Positions 44,788 to 55,128 of a DNA stretch of 64,000 nt are shown here, in pieces (the first letter of the stretch is position 1; each line of letters starts with the position of its first letter). This DNA comes from Rhodobacter ferrooxidans (GTDB lineage Bacteria; Pseudomonadota; Alphaproteobacteria; Rhodobacterales; Rhodobacteraceae): positions 46,153-110,152 of the forward strand of contig NZ_ACYY01000013.1 of the NCBI RefSeq assembly GCF_000176015.1, given 5' to 3'. Made by a program: the position numbers and the translations under genes. Below the pieces are notes generated by a model. It saw only the letters and a list, made by a program, of their open reading frames with translations. It searched no databases and was not told the origin of the DNA.

Positions 44788-45420
44788 GTGACGCGCGCAG
44801 GACGGCACGACGACGCCGAAGACCCGGAACGCCGGTGCATCGTCACCGGCGAAAGCCAGCCCAAGGCCGGGCTGGTGCGCTTTGCGCTGGGGCCAGAGGC
44901 GCAACTGGTGCCCGATGTGCTGGGGCGCTTGCCGGGGCGGGGCATCTATGTGGTGGCCGACCGGGCGGCGATTGAAAAGGCGGCGGCGAAGGGTCTGTTT
45001 GCCCGCGCCGCCCGTCAGCCGGTGCAGGTGCCGCCCGGGCTGGCCGATCTGGTGGAACACCAGCTGGCGCGGCGGGTGGTCGATCTGATCAGCCTCGCGC
45101 GCAAGGCGGGCGATGCGGTGACCGGCTTCGAGAAGGTCAAGGACTGGCTGGTCAAGGGCAAGGCAAAGGTGCTGGTGCAGGCCAGCGACGGGTCGGAACG
45201 CGGCAAAAGCAAGCTGCATCCGCCCGAAGGACAACACGGGTTCATCGGCTGTCTGACGGCTCAGGAAATGGGTTTGGCATTCGGGCGTGAACATGCAATA
45301 CACGGCGCGCTTGCGGCTGGTGGACTCGGCAACCGTGTTGTAGAGGAAGCGGCAAGGCTTGCGGGACTCCGTGGGCACGGCGGCGACATGATCGCCCGAA
45401 GGGATACGAAAGACGCATGA
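44788..45420 (+). CDS. YlxR (DUF448)-L7Ae-like RNA-binding fusion
   Basis: A 210-residue basic protein. The first part (about 10-85) is YlxR/DUF448 with RRCIVTGE and [11 protein letters not shown], which bind RNA. The second part (about 90-185: [34 protein letters not shown]) looks like the L7Ae-type YlxQ domain. In Firmicutes these are separate genes in the same place; the alphaproteobacterial form is a fusion. The start is a GTG at 44788 with a poor ribosome site, suggesting coupling to nusA 20 bp upstream. Overlaps infB by 4 bp. Confidence 0.85.
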   Translation: MTRAGRHDDAEDPERRCIVTGESQPKAGLVRFALGPEAQLVPDVLGRLPGRGIYVVADRAAIEKAAAKGLFARAARQPVQVPPGLADLVEHQLARRVVDLISLARKAGDAVTGFEKVKDWLVKGKAKVLVQASDGSERGKSKLHPPEGQHGFIGCLTAQEMGLAFGREHAIHGALAAGGLGNRVVEEAARLAGLRGHGGDMIARRDTKDA

Positions 45421-47945
45421 CCGATACAGACGGCAAAAAACCCCTTGGCCTTGGTGGCGCACCGCGTTCAGGACAGGTGAAGCAAAGCTTCAGCCATGGC
45501 CGGACCAAAAGCGTTCTGGTCGAGACCAAGCGCAAGCGCCTTGTGGTGGCGAAGCCCGGCGCCCCCGGTGCTGCGGCAGCCCCCGGCACGGCCTCGCATC
45601 TGGGCGACCCGTCCAAACGCCCGGCAGGGATTTCCGACGCCGAAATGGAACGCCGTCTGGCGGCCCTGCGCAATGCCAAGGCACGCGAGGCCGAAGACGC
45701 GGTGAAACGCGCCGAGGATGACCGCATCCGCGAGGAAGATCGCCAGAAGCGTCGCGACGAGATCGAGATCAAGGAACGCGAAGAGCGCGAGCGCGAAGAC
45801 GCGGCCCGCCAGAAGCTGGTCGAAGAGGCCCGCGCCAAGGCTGAAGCCGAGATCAAGGCGCAGCGTGCCGAACAGGCGGCAGCGCCCGCCCCGCGCAGCG
45901 CCCGGCCCGCTTCCACTTCCACGCCCGCGACGGCTGGCGATGACGCCCGCGGCCCGGCCTCGGCCAAACCGCCGCTGGCCCCGCGCAAGACCGAACGCGA
46001 GCGCGACGACCGCGACCGCAACGCCAAGGCCAAGGTCGATGACGCCCGCCGCGCCGGCAAGCTGACGCTGAATGACGCGCTGGCCGGCGAAGGCGTGCGC
46101 ACCCGCAGCCTTGCCGCGATGAAGCGCAAGCAGGAAAAGGCCCGCCAGAAGGCGCTGGGCTTTGGCAACAAGCCGGAAAAGATGGTCCGCGACGTGCAGT
46201 TGCCGGAATCCATCGTGGTGCAGGAACTTGCCAACCGGATGGCCGAACGCGCCGCCGATGTGGTGAAAAGCCTGATGAAGATGGGCCTCATGGTCACCAT
46301 GAACCAGGCCATCGACGCCGACACCGCCGAGATCGTGATCGAGGAGTTCGGCCACCGTGCCGTGCGTGTTTCCGATGCCGATGTGGAACAGGTGATCGAC
46401 CATGTGCAGGACAGCGCCGAAAGCCTGATCTCGCGGCCGCCGATCGTGACCATCATGGGCCACGTTGACCACGGCAAGACCTCGCTCTTGGATGCGATCC
46501 GTCACGCCAATGTGGTGACGGGCGAAGCCGGCGGCATTACCCAGCATATCGGCGCCTATCAGGTGACCACCGATGCCGGGGCGCGGCTGACATTCCTTGA
46601 TACCCCGGGCCATGCCGCCTTCACCTCGATGCGCCAGCGTGGCGCGCAGGTAACGGATATCGTGGTGCTGGTGGTGGCTGCCGATGATGCGGTGATGCCG
46701 CAGACCATCGAAGCCATCAAGCACGCCAAGGCCGCCAAGGTGCCGATGATCGTCGCGATCAACAAGATCGACAAATACGACGCCAACCCGACCAAGGTGC
46801 GCACCGACCTTCTTCAACACGAAGTGGTGGTCGAAGCGATGTCCGGCGACGTGCTGGATGTGGAGGTTTCGGCCAAGACCGGGCAGGGGCTGGACAAGCT
46901 GCTGGAAGCCATCGCGCTGCAGGCCGAGATTCTGGAACTGCGCGCCAACCCGAACCGCGCCGCCTCGGGTGCGGTGATCGAGGCCAAGCTGGACGTGGGT
47001 CGCGGCCCGGTGGCCACGGTTCTGGTGCAGAACGGCACCCTGCGCAAAGGCGACATCTTTGTTGTTGGCGAGCAGTGGGGCAAGGTTCGTGCGCTGATCA
47101 ACGATCAGGGCGAGCGGATCGACGAGGCCGGGCCTTCGGTTCCGGTGGAAGTGCTGGGCCTGAACGGCACGCCGCAGGCCGGTGATGTGCTGAACGTGGT
47201 GGAAACCGAAGCGCAGGCGCGCGAGATTGCCACCTATCGCGAGAAAACCACCAAGGACAAACGCGCCGCCGTCGGTGCCGCCGTGACCATGGAACAGCTG
47301 ATGGCCAAGGCCAAGGCCGACAAGGACGTGGCCGAACTGCCGATCGTGGTGAAGGCCGATGTGCAGGGCTCTGCCGAAGCCATCGTTCAGGCGATGGAAA
47401 AGATCGGCAACGACGAGGTGCGCGTGCGCGTGCTGCATTACGGCGTGGGCGCCATCACCGAAACCGATGTCGGCCTGGCCGAAGCCTCGGGTGCGCCGGT
47501 GATCGGCTTCAACGTGCGGGCCAATGCGAGCGCCCGGCAGATCGCCAACCAGAAGGGCGTGGAGATTCGCTACTACAGCGTGATCTACGACCTGGTGGAT
47601 GACGTGAAGGCGGCGGCCTCGGGTCTGTTGAAGGCCGAAGTGCGCGAAACCTTCATCGGTTACGCCCAGATCAAGGAAGTGTTCAAGGTCACCGGCATCG
47701 GCAATGTTGCCGGTTGCATCGTCACCGAAGGCATCGCCCGCCGCTCCGCCGGGGTGCGCCTGCTGCGCGACAACGTGGTGATCCACGAAGGCACGCTGAA
47801 GACGCTGAAACGCTTCAAGGACGAAGTGAAGGAAGTGCAGTCGGGGCAGGAATGTGGCATGGCGTTTGAACGCTATGACGATATCCGCCAAGGCGACGTG
47901 ATCGAGATATTCGAGCGCGAGGAGGTTCAGCGCAGGCTGGCCTGA
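45417..47945 (+). CDS. infB: Translation initiation factor IF-2
   Basis: IF-2 places initiator tRNA on the ribosome with GTP. The 842-residue protein begins with an IF2-associated region ([19 protein letters not shown]) and a long charged Ala/Arg/Glu coil (60-210). The IF2_N-like part, the G domain ([11 protein letters not shown] about 344, [17 protein letters not shown]) and domains II-IV follow. The start overlaps the ylxR stop (ATGA). Last gene of the operon; a strong terminator follows 18 bp later. Confidence 0.97.
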   Translation: MTDTDGKKPLGLGGAPRSGQVKQSFSHGRTKSVLVETKRKRLVVAKPGAPGAAAAPGTASHLGDPSKRPAGISDAEMERRLAALRNAKAREAEDAVKRAEDDRIREEDRQKRRDEIEIKEREEREREDAARQKLVEEARAKAEAEIKAQRAEQAAAPAPRSARPASTSTPATAGDDARGPASAKPPLAPRKTERERDDRDRNAKAKVDDARRAGKLTLNDALAGEGVRTRSLAAMKRKQEKARQKALGFGNKPEKMVRDVQLPESIVVQELANRMAERAADVVKSLMKMGLMVTMNQAIDADTAEIVIEEFGHRAVRVSDADVEQVIDHVQDSAESLISRPPIVTIMGHVDHGKTSLLDAIRHANVVTGEAGGITQHIGAYQVTTDAGARLTFLDTPGHAAFTSMRQRGAQVTDIVVLVVAADDAVMPQTIEAIKHAKAAKVPMIVAINKIDKYDANPTKVRTDLLQHEVVVEAMSGDVLDVEVSAKTGQGLDKLLEAIALQAEILELRANPNRAASGAVIEAKLDVGRGPVATVLVQNGTLRKGDIFVVGEQWGKVRALINDQGERIDEAGPSVPVEVLGLNGTPQAGDVLNVVETEAQAREIATYREKTTKDKRAAVGAAVTMEQLMAKAKADKDVAELPIVVKADVQGSAEAIVQAMEKIGNDEVRVRVLHYGVGAITETDVGLAEASGAPVIGFNVRANASARQIANQKGVEIRYYSVIYDLVDDVKAAASGLLKAEVRETFIGYAQIKEVFKVTGIGNVAGCIVTEGIARRSAGVRLLRDNVVIHEGTLKTLKRFKDEVKEVQSGQECGMAFERYDDIRQGDVIEIFEREEVQRRLA

Positions 47946-47962
47946 CCTTTCGGCAACAATTG

Positions 47963-47992
47963 AAAAGGCCGGGCAAATCGCCCGGCCTTTTT
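47963..47992 (+). terminator. Rho-independent terminator of the rimP-infB operon
   Basis: A 12-bp perfect stem, AAAAGGCCGGGC (47963-47974) with GCCCGGCCTTTT (47980-47991), a five-base loop and a T run. It stands 18 bases past infB. Confidence 0.93.
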
Positions 47993-48014
47993 CGTTGCGC
48001 GTGGTGTGGTGTCG

Positions 48015-48155
48015 TCAGGAAACTTGGGCTGCGTTGACCGGATGGCCGACGAAGTTCTTGTCATCGACACGAACCACCAGCTTGCCATCGGCCAGTTGCG
48101 CCACAACCAGCCCCTGCACCGAAACGCAACTTCCCAAAGTGATCGTGCGCAGCAT
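48015..48155 (-). CDS. Small protein of 46 residues, unrecognised
   Basis: The reading frame begins MLRTITLGSCVSVQG and ends in VGHPVNAAQVS; the middle is rich in Val and charged residues (GKLVVRVDDKNFVG), as in a small beta-barrel. A GGGGGAAG stands seven or so bases before the ATG, and an AT-rich, promoter-like stretch lies further up (48185-48235). I recall similar short proteins in Rhodobacteraceae but cannot name a function. The frame is open upstream to 48203; the ATG at 48155 fits best. Confidence 0.55.
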   Translation of the reverse strand: MLRTITLGSCVSVQGLVVAQLADGKLVVRVDDKNFVGHPVNAAQVS

Positions 48156-48231
48156 CCGCTTCCCCCAAAGCTTGTGATCCCTTTGGACACGATAACGACA
48201 CATTTATTAATTTAAACCTAAATTTTGCCAC

Positions 48232-48264
48232 AATTGCGCAGTTTCGCGGCGAAAATACGCAATT
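48232..48264 (-). terminator. Nested hairpin after mutT
   Basis: AATTGCG (48232-48238) pairs with CGCAATT (48258-48264). Inside it, TTTCG (48242-48246) pairs with CGAAA (48250-48254). It lies three bases past the minus-strand mutT stop. The run of T that a classical terminator needs is weak, so it may instead be an RNA-stability structure. Confidence 0.5.
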
Positions 48265-48267
48265 ATG

Positions 48268-48666
48268 TTACAACCAGTCGCGCAGAATGGGAATCAACGG
48301 CAGATCGGCAGGCGGCATCGGGTAGTCGCGCAAGGATTGTGGTCGCACCCAGGCCAGATTTTGCCCCTCGCGGCCATGGGCAATTCCGGTCCAGCGGCGG
48401 CAGGCGAACAGCGGCATCAGCAGGTGAAACTCCGGGTAGCTGTGGCTGGCGAAGGTCAGGGGTGCCAGACAGCTTTTCCAGGTGTCGATGCCGAGTTCCT
48501 CTTTCAGCTCGCGGATCAGCGCACCTTCCGGCGTCTCGCCCGGTTCCACCTTGCCGCCCGGAAACTCCCACAGCCCCGCCAGCGATTTGCCCTCGGGGCG
48601 CTGTGCCAGCAGCACCCGACCGTCAACGTCGATCAGCGCAACTGCCGATACCAGCAAGACTTTCAC
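48268..48666 (-). CDS. mutT: 8-oxo-dGTP diphosphatase MutT
   Basis: This enzyme removes oxidised dGTP from the nucleotide pool. The 132-residue Nudix protein has the box GGKVEPGETPEGALIRELKEELGI and opens VKVLLVSAVALID, with RPEGKSLAGLWEFPGG as in MutT. A GTG at 48666 has GGAGG seven bases upstream (48674-48678); the GTG at 48672 would sit too close to it. Last gene of ppiC-argJ-mutT on the minus strand, 22 bp after argJ. Confidence 0.9.
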   Translation of the reverse strand: MKVLLVSAVALIDVDGRVLLAQRPEGKSLAGLWEFPGGKVEPGETPEGALIRELKEELGIDTWKSCLAPLTFASHSYPEFHLLMPLFACRRWTGIAHGREGQNLAWVRPQSLRDYPMPPADLPLIPILRDWL

Positions 48667-48688
48667 TGGCACGCCTCCGGCATGACTT

Positions 48689-50038
48689 TCACGACCGGTA
48701 ATCGGCGTTGATGTCGATGTAGCGGTGCGTCAGATCGCAGGTCCAGACCGAGCGCGACGCCTGCCCCAGCCCCAGATCGACGCCGATCAGCAACTCGTCC
48801 TGCCGCATGTAGGCGGCGGCGTCGTCTTCGGAATAGTCGGGGTTGCGAAAGCCGTTTTCGGCCACCAGAATCTCGCCAAAGCGGATGGTCAGGCGGTCAC
48901 GGTCAGCCTCTGCCCCCGATTTGCCCACGGCGGCGACAATCCGGCCCCAGTTCGGGTCTTGCCCGGCCAGCGCGGTTTTCACCAGCGGCGAATTGGCAAT
49001 CGACAGCGCCACCTTGCGGGCATCCGAGGCCGAGGCGGCACCGGTCACCCGCACTTCGACGAATTTCGTGGCCCCCTCGCCATCGCGGATCACCTGCTGC
49101 GCCAGATCGAGCATCACACCATGCAGCGCCGCCTCGAATGCCTTGGCGACCGGGCCTTTCACCGGGCCAGCCGCGCTTTGGCCAGTAGCCGCCAGAATCA
49201 GCGCGTCGCTGGTCGAGGTGTCGCTGTCCACGGTGATGGCGTTGAACGTGGTATCCACATGCCGCGACAGCATCTTTTGCAGCATGGCGGGGGCGATTTT
49301 CGCGTCGGTGAAGATATAGACCAGCATGGTCGCCATATCCGGCGCAATCATGCCCGAGCCTTTGGCGATGCCGGCAATGCGGATCTCGCCACCGTCGCCC
49401 TGCACCGTAGCCATGGCCCCTTTGGGGAAGGTGTCGGTGGTCATCATCGCCAGCGCGGCCATAGAAATTGCGTCATCGCGCAAGCCTGCCACCAGATCGG
49501 GTATCTTCGCGGTGATCCTCTCATAGGGCAGCGGCTCGCCGATCACCCCGGTCGAGGAGGAAAACACCCGGGCCGCGGGCAGGCCAAGTGCCTCGGCCAC
49601 CGCCCCGGTCACCGCGTTCACCGCATCCACCCCGCCCTGACCGGTAAAGGCGTTGGAGTTGCCCGAGTTCACCACGATAGCCGCCCCGGCCCCCGCTGGA
49701 ACCTTGGCAGCCAGCTTGCACTGACAATCCAGCACGCAGGCGGCGCGGGTGCTGGAGCGGGTAAAGGCCCCGGCAATCGCCGTGCCGGGGGCCAGTTTCA
49801 CCAGCATCACATCGGTGCGGTTGGCATAGCGCACGCCCGCCTCGACCGCCGAAAACTCCACCCCGGCGATCACCGGCAGGGCGGGAAAACCGCCCTTGGG
49901 GGCCAGCTTCGAGACCAGCTTGGCAGGCTTGGCCGCAGCGGCCACCGGGGCCACCGGCTTTTCCTCCACCAAGGCGCCCAGCTTTTTCAGCTTTTTCTTC
50001 AACGCCTTGGCTTTGGCTTTCCAGTCGGTCTTGGCCAT
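48689..50038 (-). CDS. argJ: Bifunctional ornithine acetyltransferase/N-acetylglutamate synthase ArgJ
   Basis: ArgJ recycles the acetyl group in arginine synthesis. The 449-residue precursor should cut itself before the Thr in APDMATMLV to give alpha and beta chains. Other markers are NSGNSNAFTG, SSTGVIGEPLP, TVDSDTSTSDA and DPNWGRI. The first 45 or so residues (KAKAKALKKKLKKLG, then Ala/Pro/Lys-rich) are an extension not usual in ArgJ; the normal start would be near residue 45. No better internal ATG was seen, and GGGGGCAG precedes this ATG. Lies 19 bp after ppiC. Confidence 0.93.
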   Translation of the reverse strand: MAKTDWKAKAKALKKKLKKLGALVEEKPVAPVAAAAKPAKLVSKLAPKGGFPALPVIAGVEFSAVEAGVRYANRTDVMLVKLAPGTAIAGAFTRSSTRAACVLDCQCKLAAKVPAGAGAAIVVNSGNSNAFTGQGGVDAVNAVTGAVAEALGLPAARVFSSSTGVIGEPLPYERITAKIPDLVAGLRDDAISMAALAMMTTDTFPKGAMATVQGDGGEIRIAGIAKGSGMIAPDMATMLVYIFTDAKIAPAMLQKMLSRHVDTTFNAITVDSDTSTSDALILAATGQSAAGPVKGPVAKAFEAALHGVMLDLAQQVIRDGEGATKFVEVRVTGAASASDARKVALSIANSPLVKTALAGQDPNWGRIVAAVGKSGAEADRDRLTIRFGEILVAENGFRNPDYSEDDAAAYMRQDELLIGVDLGLGQASRSVWTCDLTHRYIDINADYRS

Positions 50039-50057
50039 TGCTGCCCCCGGTTTGCAG

Positions 50058-50915
50058 TTATTTGTCCAGCAAGGTCTGATCTTTCAGCACCGCCGGGTCA
50101 ATCCCCTCGCCGGGGCGGGTGACGGTGGCGGCAGCGGTCAGCTTTTCGATATGGGCGGTCAGTGCCGCCTGCTCGATCTCGCCCGCCAACTCGTCGCGCA
50201 CATCGTCCAGCGCTGGGGCATTGGCCACGCGGGTTTCGGTCAGCTTGACCAGATGCCAGCCGAACTGGGTCTGGATCGGGGCCGAAACCTCGCCGGGCTT
50301 CAGCGCCACAACGGCATCCTCGAACGGCTTCACCATCATGCCCAGGCCGAACCAGCCCAGATCGCCACCATTGGCAGCCGAGCCATCCGACGAATTGGCA
50401 ATCGCCAGTTCCGCGAAATCGGCACCGCCGTCGATCTGGGTTTTCAGCGCCTTGGCCTTTTCCTCGCTGTCCACCAGAATATGGGCTGCATGGTATTCGG
50501 TGGTTGGTTCTGCATGGGCGTATTTGGCGTCATAGGCGGCTTGCAGGCTTTCGTCGGTCACGGCCCCCGCGACCGCTGCTTGCAGCGCCACGCCTGACAG
50601 ATAGCCACGGCGGCTGTTTTCCAGCGACAAGGTGTCGCGCTTGGTCAGGGTGCCGCCCAACGATTGCTCCAGCGCCGATTGCTGGATCAACTGGTCCAGA
50701 ATCCCCTTGAACAGCACATCGTCGGGCAGGTCGCTGTATTGCGCGGGCAGGCCGTCGCGCAGCACGATCATGTGACCGAGCGTGATGTTGGTGCCGTTCA
50801 CCGTGGCCACCACTGTCTCGGCAGTCAGATCCTCGGCCGAAACCGGCAGGGCCATTCCGAAGGCGCAAGCGGCCCCAAGGGCCACAGTGGGCCAAAACTT
50901 CGCAAATTTCGCCAT
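50058..50915 (-). CDS. Periplasmic parvulin-type peptidyl-prolyl isomerase
   Basis: A 285-residue PpiC/SurA-like foldase with a signal peptide (ending ALPVSAED). A helical N-terminal chaperone part precedes the parvulin domain (about 140-235: YHAAHILVDSEEKA, NSSDGSAANGGDLGWFGLGMMV, VSAPIQTQFGWHLVKL). It aids folding of exported proteins. AGGAGAAGG precedes the ATG. First gene of the unit with argJ and mutT; divergent from secA, 186 bp away, a fitting neighbour for an export-linked foldase. Confidence 0.92.
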   Translation of the reverse strand: MAKFAKFWPTVALGAACAFGMALPVSAEDLTAETVVATVNGTNITLGHMIVLRDGLPAQYSDLPDDVLFKGILDQLIQQSALEQSLGGTLTKRDTLSLENSRRGYLSGVALQAAVAGAVTDESLQAAYDAKYAHAEPTTEYHAAHILVDSEEKAKALKTQIDGGADFAELAIANSSDGSAANGGDLGWFGLGMMVKPFEDAVVALKPGEVSAPIQTQFGWHLVKLTETRVANAPALDDVRDELAGEIEQAALTAHIEKLTAAATVTRPGEGIDPAVLKDQTLLDK

Positions 50916-51101
50916 TTCACCTTCTCCTGAACCTGCCGCGCGGTCGCGCGACGTTGACTTGGCCGACGCCGCCCCTTACATCGCGACAGTCGCGTGAGAC
51001 AGGGCTGTTACGCCGTCTTGGTTCTTCTAGGGAAGGCTGTGCGGGCGGGCAAGGGCCTTAGCCTCGCACGATTTTGTCAGGAACGACCAGGCGGAGAAAA
51101 C

Positions 51102-53840
51102 ATGCTGGGTCTCGGAACGCTAATGCGGAAGATGTTCGGCACGCCGAACGACCGCAAGGTCAAATCGGTTCGCCCCTTGGTCGCACAGATCAACGCGCTG
51201 GAGCCGGAATTCAAGGCGCTGTCCGACGAGGGTCTGAAAGCCAAGACAGCCGAGTTCAAGGCCCGCATCGAAGCCGGTGAAACCCTGGACGCGCTGCTGC
51301 CCGAAGCATTCGCCAACTGCCGCGAGGCGGCGCGCCGGGCGCTTGGCCTGCGGGCCTTCGATGTGCAGCTGAAGGGCGGCATCTTCCTGCACGAAGGCAA
51401 CATCGCCGAGATGAAGACCGGCGAGGGCAAGACCCTTGTCGCCACCTTCCCGGCCTATCTGAATGCGTTGGCGGGCAAGGGCGTGCATGTCGTCACCGTC
51501 AACGACTATCTGGCCAAGCGCGACTCGGCCTGGATGGGCAAGGTTTACGCGGCGCTGGGGCTGACGACCGGTGTGGTCTATCCCTATCAGCCCGATGCCG
51601 AAAAGAAGGCCGCCTACCGCGCCGACATCACCTATGCCACCAACAACGAGCTGGGTTTCGACTATCTGCGCGACAACATGAAAAGCGCCATCGAGGACAT
51701 GTCGCAACGCGGGCATTTCTACGCCATCGTCGATGAGGTGGACAGCATCCTGATCGACGAGGCGCGCACGCCGCTGATCATTTCCGGCCCGTCGCAAGAT
51801 CGGTCGGAGCTTTACCAGACCGTCGATGCGTTGATCCCCGAAGTGCTGCCCGAGCATTTCAAGCTGGACGAGAAAACCCGCAACGTCACCTTCACCGAAG
51901 AAGGCAACGAGTTCATGGAACAGCGGCTGCTGACTGCCGGGCTGCTGCCCGAGGGGCAATCGCTTTACGATCCCGAAAGCACGACGCTGGTGCACCACGT
52001 GACGCAGGCGCTGCGGGCGCACAAGCTGTTCCACAAGGACCAGAACTATATCGTGCGCGACGGCGAAGTGATGCTGATCGACGAATTCACCGGCCGGATG
52101 ATGCGCGGGCGGCGGCTGTCGGACGGCTTGCACCAGGCCATCGAGGCCAAGGAGCATGTGGCGATCCAGCCGGAAAACGTGACGCTGGCAAGCGTGACCT
52201 TCCAGAACTACTTCCGGCTTTACGAGAAGCTGGCCGGCATGACCGGTACCGCCAGCACCGAAGCCGAGGAGTTCATGGAGATTTACAAGCTGGGCGTGGT
52301 GGAAGTGCCCACCAACCAGCCGGTGCAGCGCAAGGACGAACACGACAAGGTCTATCGCACCGCGCGCGAGAAATACGAAGGCGTGGTGGCGGAAATTCGC
52401 GCCGCGCATGAAAAGGGCCAGCCGCTGCTGGTCGGCACCACCAGCATTGAGAAATCGGAACAGCTTTCCGAAATGCTGAAGGCGGCGGGCATCACCCACA
52501 ACGTGCTGAACGCCCGGCAGCATGAACAGGAAGCCCAGATCGTCGCCGATGCCGGCAAGTTCGGCGCCGTGACCATCGCCACCAACATGGCCGGTCGCGG
52601 CACCGACATCCAGCTTGGCGGCAACGTCGAGATGAAGGTGCTGGCCGCGATTGCCGCCGACCCGACGCTGCACCCCGACACGTTGCGCGCCCAGATCGAG
52701 GCCGAACACGCCGAGGAAAAGGCGCGGGTGCTGGCGGCGGGCGGGCTTTACGTGCTGGCCACCGAACGTCACGAATCCCGCCGGATCGACAACCAGTTGC
52801 GCGGCCGCTCGGGGCGTCAGGGCGACCCGGGGCGTTCCAGCTTTTTCCTGTCGCTGGAAGATGACCTGATGCGCATCTTCGGCTCGGAGCGGCTGGATGC
52901 GGTGCTGTCGAAACTGGGGATGAAGGAAGGCGAGGCCATCGTTCACCCCTGGGTCAACAAAAGCCTCGAAAAGGCCCAGGCCAAGGTTGAAGGCCGCAAC
53001 TTTGACATCCGCAAGCAATTGTTGAAGTTCGACGACGTGATGAACGACCAGCGCAAGGCGATCTTCAGCCAGCGGCTGGACATCATGCAGGCCGAAGACC
53101 TGTCCGAAATCGCCCAGGACATGCGCTATCAGGTGATCGACGATCTGGTCGAAGATTTCATGCCGGCGAAAAGCTATCCCGATCAATGGGATGTGCAAGG
53201 TCTGCACGAGGCCTGCATCGAGAAGGTCGGGCTGGATGTGCCGGTCAAGGACTGGGCCGCCGAAGAAGGTGTCGATCAGGACGTCGTGCGCGACCGGTTG
53301 GAGGCCGCCTCTGACGCGCTGATGGCAGACAAGCTGGCGGCGTTCGGCCCCGAGACCATGCGCACCATCGAGAAGCAGGTGCTGCTGCAAACCATCGACG
53401 GCAAATGGCGCGACCACCTGCTGACGCTGGAGCATCTGCGCTCGGTCGTGGGCTTCCGCGGCTATGCGCAGCGCGACCCGCTGGCCGAATACAAGACCGA
53501 AGCCTTTGCGCTGTTTGAATCCATGCTGGATTCGCTGCGGCAGGACGTGACGCAGAAACTGGCGCAGGTCCGGCCGATCTCCGAGGCGGAACGGCAGGCG
53601 ATGATGGCGCAGTTCCTGGCACAGCAGCAGGCCGAACAGGCCAAGCTGGCACCCGAAACCGTCGAGGCGGAACCTGTCGAGGCCGAGGCTGCTGGTGCAG
53701 CACCGGTTGCAGTGGCTGCCACGGCGCTGGCCGGATTCGATGCCGCCGACCCCACCACCTGGGGCAACCCGGCGCGCAACGACCCCTGCCCCTGCGGCTC
53801 GGGCGAGAAGTTCAAGCACTGCCACGGCAATCTGGTCTGA
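51102..53840 (+). CDS. secA: Preprotein translocase ATPase SecA
   Basis: SecA drives proteins through SecYEG. The 912-residue protein has Walker A (MKTGEGKT, about 105), [16 protein letters not shown], the helicase-like second domain ([31 protein letters not shown]) and the C-terminal zinc site [17 protein letters not shown]. The frame is open to 50994, but the ATG at 51102 after GCGGAG gives the known start. A hairpin follows the stop. Confidence 0.97.
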   Translation: MLGLGTLMRKMFGTPNDRKVKSVRPLVAQINALEPEFKALSDEGLKAKTAEFKARIEAGETLDALLPEAFANCREAARRALGLRAFDVQLKGGIFLHEGNIAEMKTGEGKTLVATFPAYLNALAGKGVHVVTVNDYLAKRDSAWMGKVYAALGLTTGVVYPYQPDAEKKAAYRADITYATNNELGFDYLRDNMKSAIEDMSQRGHFYAIVDEVDSILIDEARTPLIISGPSQDRSELYQTVDALIPEVLPEHFKLDEKTRNVTFTEEGNEFMEQRLLTAGLLPEGQSLYDPESTTLVHHVTQALRAHKLFHKDQNYIVRDGEVMLIDEFTGRMMRGRRLSDGLHQAIEAKEHVAIQPENVTLASVTFQNYFRLYEKLAGMTGTASTEAEEFMEIYKLGVVEVPTNQPVQRKDEHDKVYRTAREKYEGVVAEIRAAHEKGQPLLVGTTSIEKSEQLSEMLKAAGITHNVLNARQHEQEAQIVADAGKFGAVTIATNMAGRGTDIQLGGNVEMKVLAAIAADPTLHPDTLRAQIEAEHAEEKARVLAAGGLYVLATERHESRRIDNQLRGRSGRQGDPGRSSFFLSLEDDLMRIFGSERLDAVLSKLGMKEGEAIVHPWVNKSLEKAQAKVEGRNFDIRKQLLKFDDVMNDQRKAIFSQRLDIMQAEDLSEIAQDMRYQVIDDLVEDFMPAKSYPDQWDVQGLHEACIEKVGLDVPVKDWAAEEGVDQDVVRDRLEAASDALMADKLAAFGPETMRTIEKQVLLQTIDGKWRDHLLTLEHLRSVVGFRGYAQRDPLAEYKTEAFALFESMLDSLRQDVTQKLAQVRPISEAERQAMMAQFLAQQQAEQAKLAPETVEAEPVEAEAAGAAPVAVAATALAGFDAADPTTWGNPARNDPCPCGSGEKFKHCHGNLV

Positions 53841-53863
53841 GGCCGGTTGATTGCGGCGAAACG

Positions 53864-53892
53864 GGGGCGGGATTCCCGCCCCTGTGGCATTT
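53864..53892 (+). terminator. Hairpin terminator after secA
   Basis: GGGGCGGG (53864-53871) and CCCGCCCC (53875-53882) form a perfect stem with a three-base loop; TGTGGCATTTT follows. It lies 24 bases past secA. Confidence 0.7.
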
Positions 53893-53902
53893 TGGGCGGC
53901 GG

Positions 53903-53931
53903 TTTCGCGAAACAATCCCCAACGTCGTTGG
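53903..53931. promoter_or_regulatory. Two palindromes upstream of the 366-aa gene
   Basis: TTTCGCGAAA (53903-53912) and CCAACG-t-CGTTGG (53919-53931) lie side by side about 80-110 bp ahead of the next gene. They may be operator sites. I recognise neither. Confidence 0.35.
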
Positions 53932-54010
53932 AAACATTCCCTGAATTCGCCATTTCCGTGCCAGTATTGCCGACTAGCCTTGCACGATAAAGTTCTGAGC
54001 GGAGGCTGAG

Positions 54011-55111
54011 ATGAACGCGAAACGACGCATTGCCCTGTCGGTTGCCCTGCTGACGGCGGGCCTGGCTTCCGGGCAGATCGTGCAAAACCTGTCGGACGAC
54101 CCGGCCAGCCAACTGGCGCAAGCCGAGCCGACCCCGACCGCCATCACCCATCTGGCCGCGAAATCCGACGCCGGGCTGGCAACGCCTGTCACGGCGCTAC
54201 CACCGCCCGGTCTGCCGGTGCAGGCGCTTGCCCCGGCCGAGACGCCGCCGCCATCGGTCGCCGCGGCCGAAGCACCCAAAGCCGCTTCGCCGCTGCTTGC
54301 GGCCATCGCAGTTGGCAAGGCGCTGAAAGGCGCGGTCGCCCCGGCGCTGCAATCGGCACCGATCGAACTGGCGCGGCTGGAAACCCCGGAGTTGCCGCAA
54401 CCGGCACCGCTGGCCGAACCTGTGCCCGACGTCGTGGCAAACGCATGTCCGCTGACGCTGGATCTTGCGCCGCAACCGGGGGCAATGCTGGGGATCACGC
54501 TGCTGGCGCCCTGCCAAAGCAACGCGCGGGTGGTGCTGAAGCATGGCGGCCTGGCCGTCACCGCGAAAACCTCCGGTAGCGGGTCGCTGTTCCTGACGCT
54601 GCCGGCGCTGGATCGCGAGGGCGCGGTGTCGGTGATGCTGCCCGATGGCAAGACCGCCGAGGCGCAGCTTGCGGTGCCCGATCTGGACGCCGTGCAACGC
54701 TTTGCCGTGCAGTGGACCGCCGACGACAATTTCCAGCTGCACGCTTTTGAAGGCGACGCCGATTACGGCACGCCCGGCCATATCTCGGCCGCCGATCCGC
54801 ATCTGCCGCCTGCGGGCGCGCCTGCGGATGGCGGTTTCCTGACCCTGCTGGGCGATGCCACGGTCGATCTGCCGATGCTGGCCGAGGTTTACACCTATCC
54901 CGCCAAACCCGGCGTCACCGCGCGCATCGTGGTCGAGGCCGCGATTACCGAGGCCACCTGTGGCCGCGATCTGCTGGGCGAAACCCTGGTCAGCAGCGGT
55001 GGTGCGGTCACTGTGACCGATCTCACGGTGGCGATGCCGCAATGCGATGGTACCGGCGACATTCTGGTGTTGAATAATCTGGCCCCGGATATGAAGATCG
55101 CCGCGAAGTAA
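54011..55111 (+). CDS. Exported protein of unknown function
   Basis: I do not recognise a family. The 366-residue protein has an N-terminal signal or anchor (RRIALSVALLTAGLASGQIV), a low-complexity Ala/Pro-rich linker (about 35-140) and a globular half (about 145-366) with four cysteines (NACPLT, APCQSN, ATCGRD, PQCDGT) that could form two disulfides, and a beta-rich pattern. Homologues near secA in related genomes are sometimes labelled translocase, which the sequence does not support. GGAGGCTGAG precedes the ATG. It is 17 bp from the next gene, also exported, so the pair is probably an operon. Confidence 0.75.
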   Translation: MNAKRRIALSVALLTAGLASGQIVQNLSDDPASQLAQAEPTPTAITHLAAKSDAGLATPVTALPPPGLPVQALAPAETPPPSVAAAEAPKAASPLLAAIAVGKALKGAVAPALQSAPIELARLETPELPQPAPLAEPVPDVVANACPLTLDLAPQPGAMLGITLLAPCQSNARVVLKHGGLAVTAKTSGSGSLFLTLPALDREGAVSVMLPDGKTAEAQLAVPDLDAVQRFAVQWTADDNFQLHAFEGDADYGTPGHISAADPHLPPAGAPADGGFLTLLGDATVDLPMLAEVYTYPAKPGVTARIVVEAAITEATCGRDLLGETLVSSGGAVTVTDLTVAMPQCDGTGDILVLNNLAPDMKIAAK

Positions 55112-55128
55112 GGGTCAGGCGGCAATTC

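Noticed and set aside
51120..53915. A 930-codon open frame antisense to secA
   Set aside because: Codon-position shadow of secA in GC-rich DNA, with no recognisable domain.
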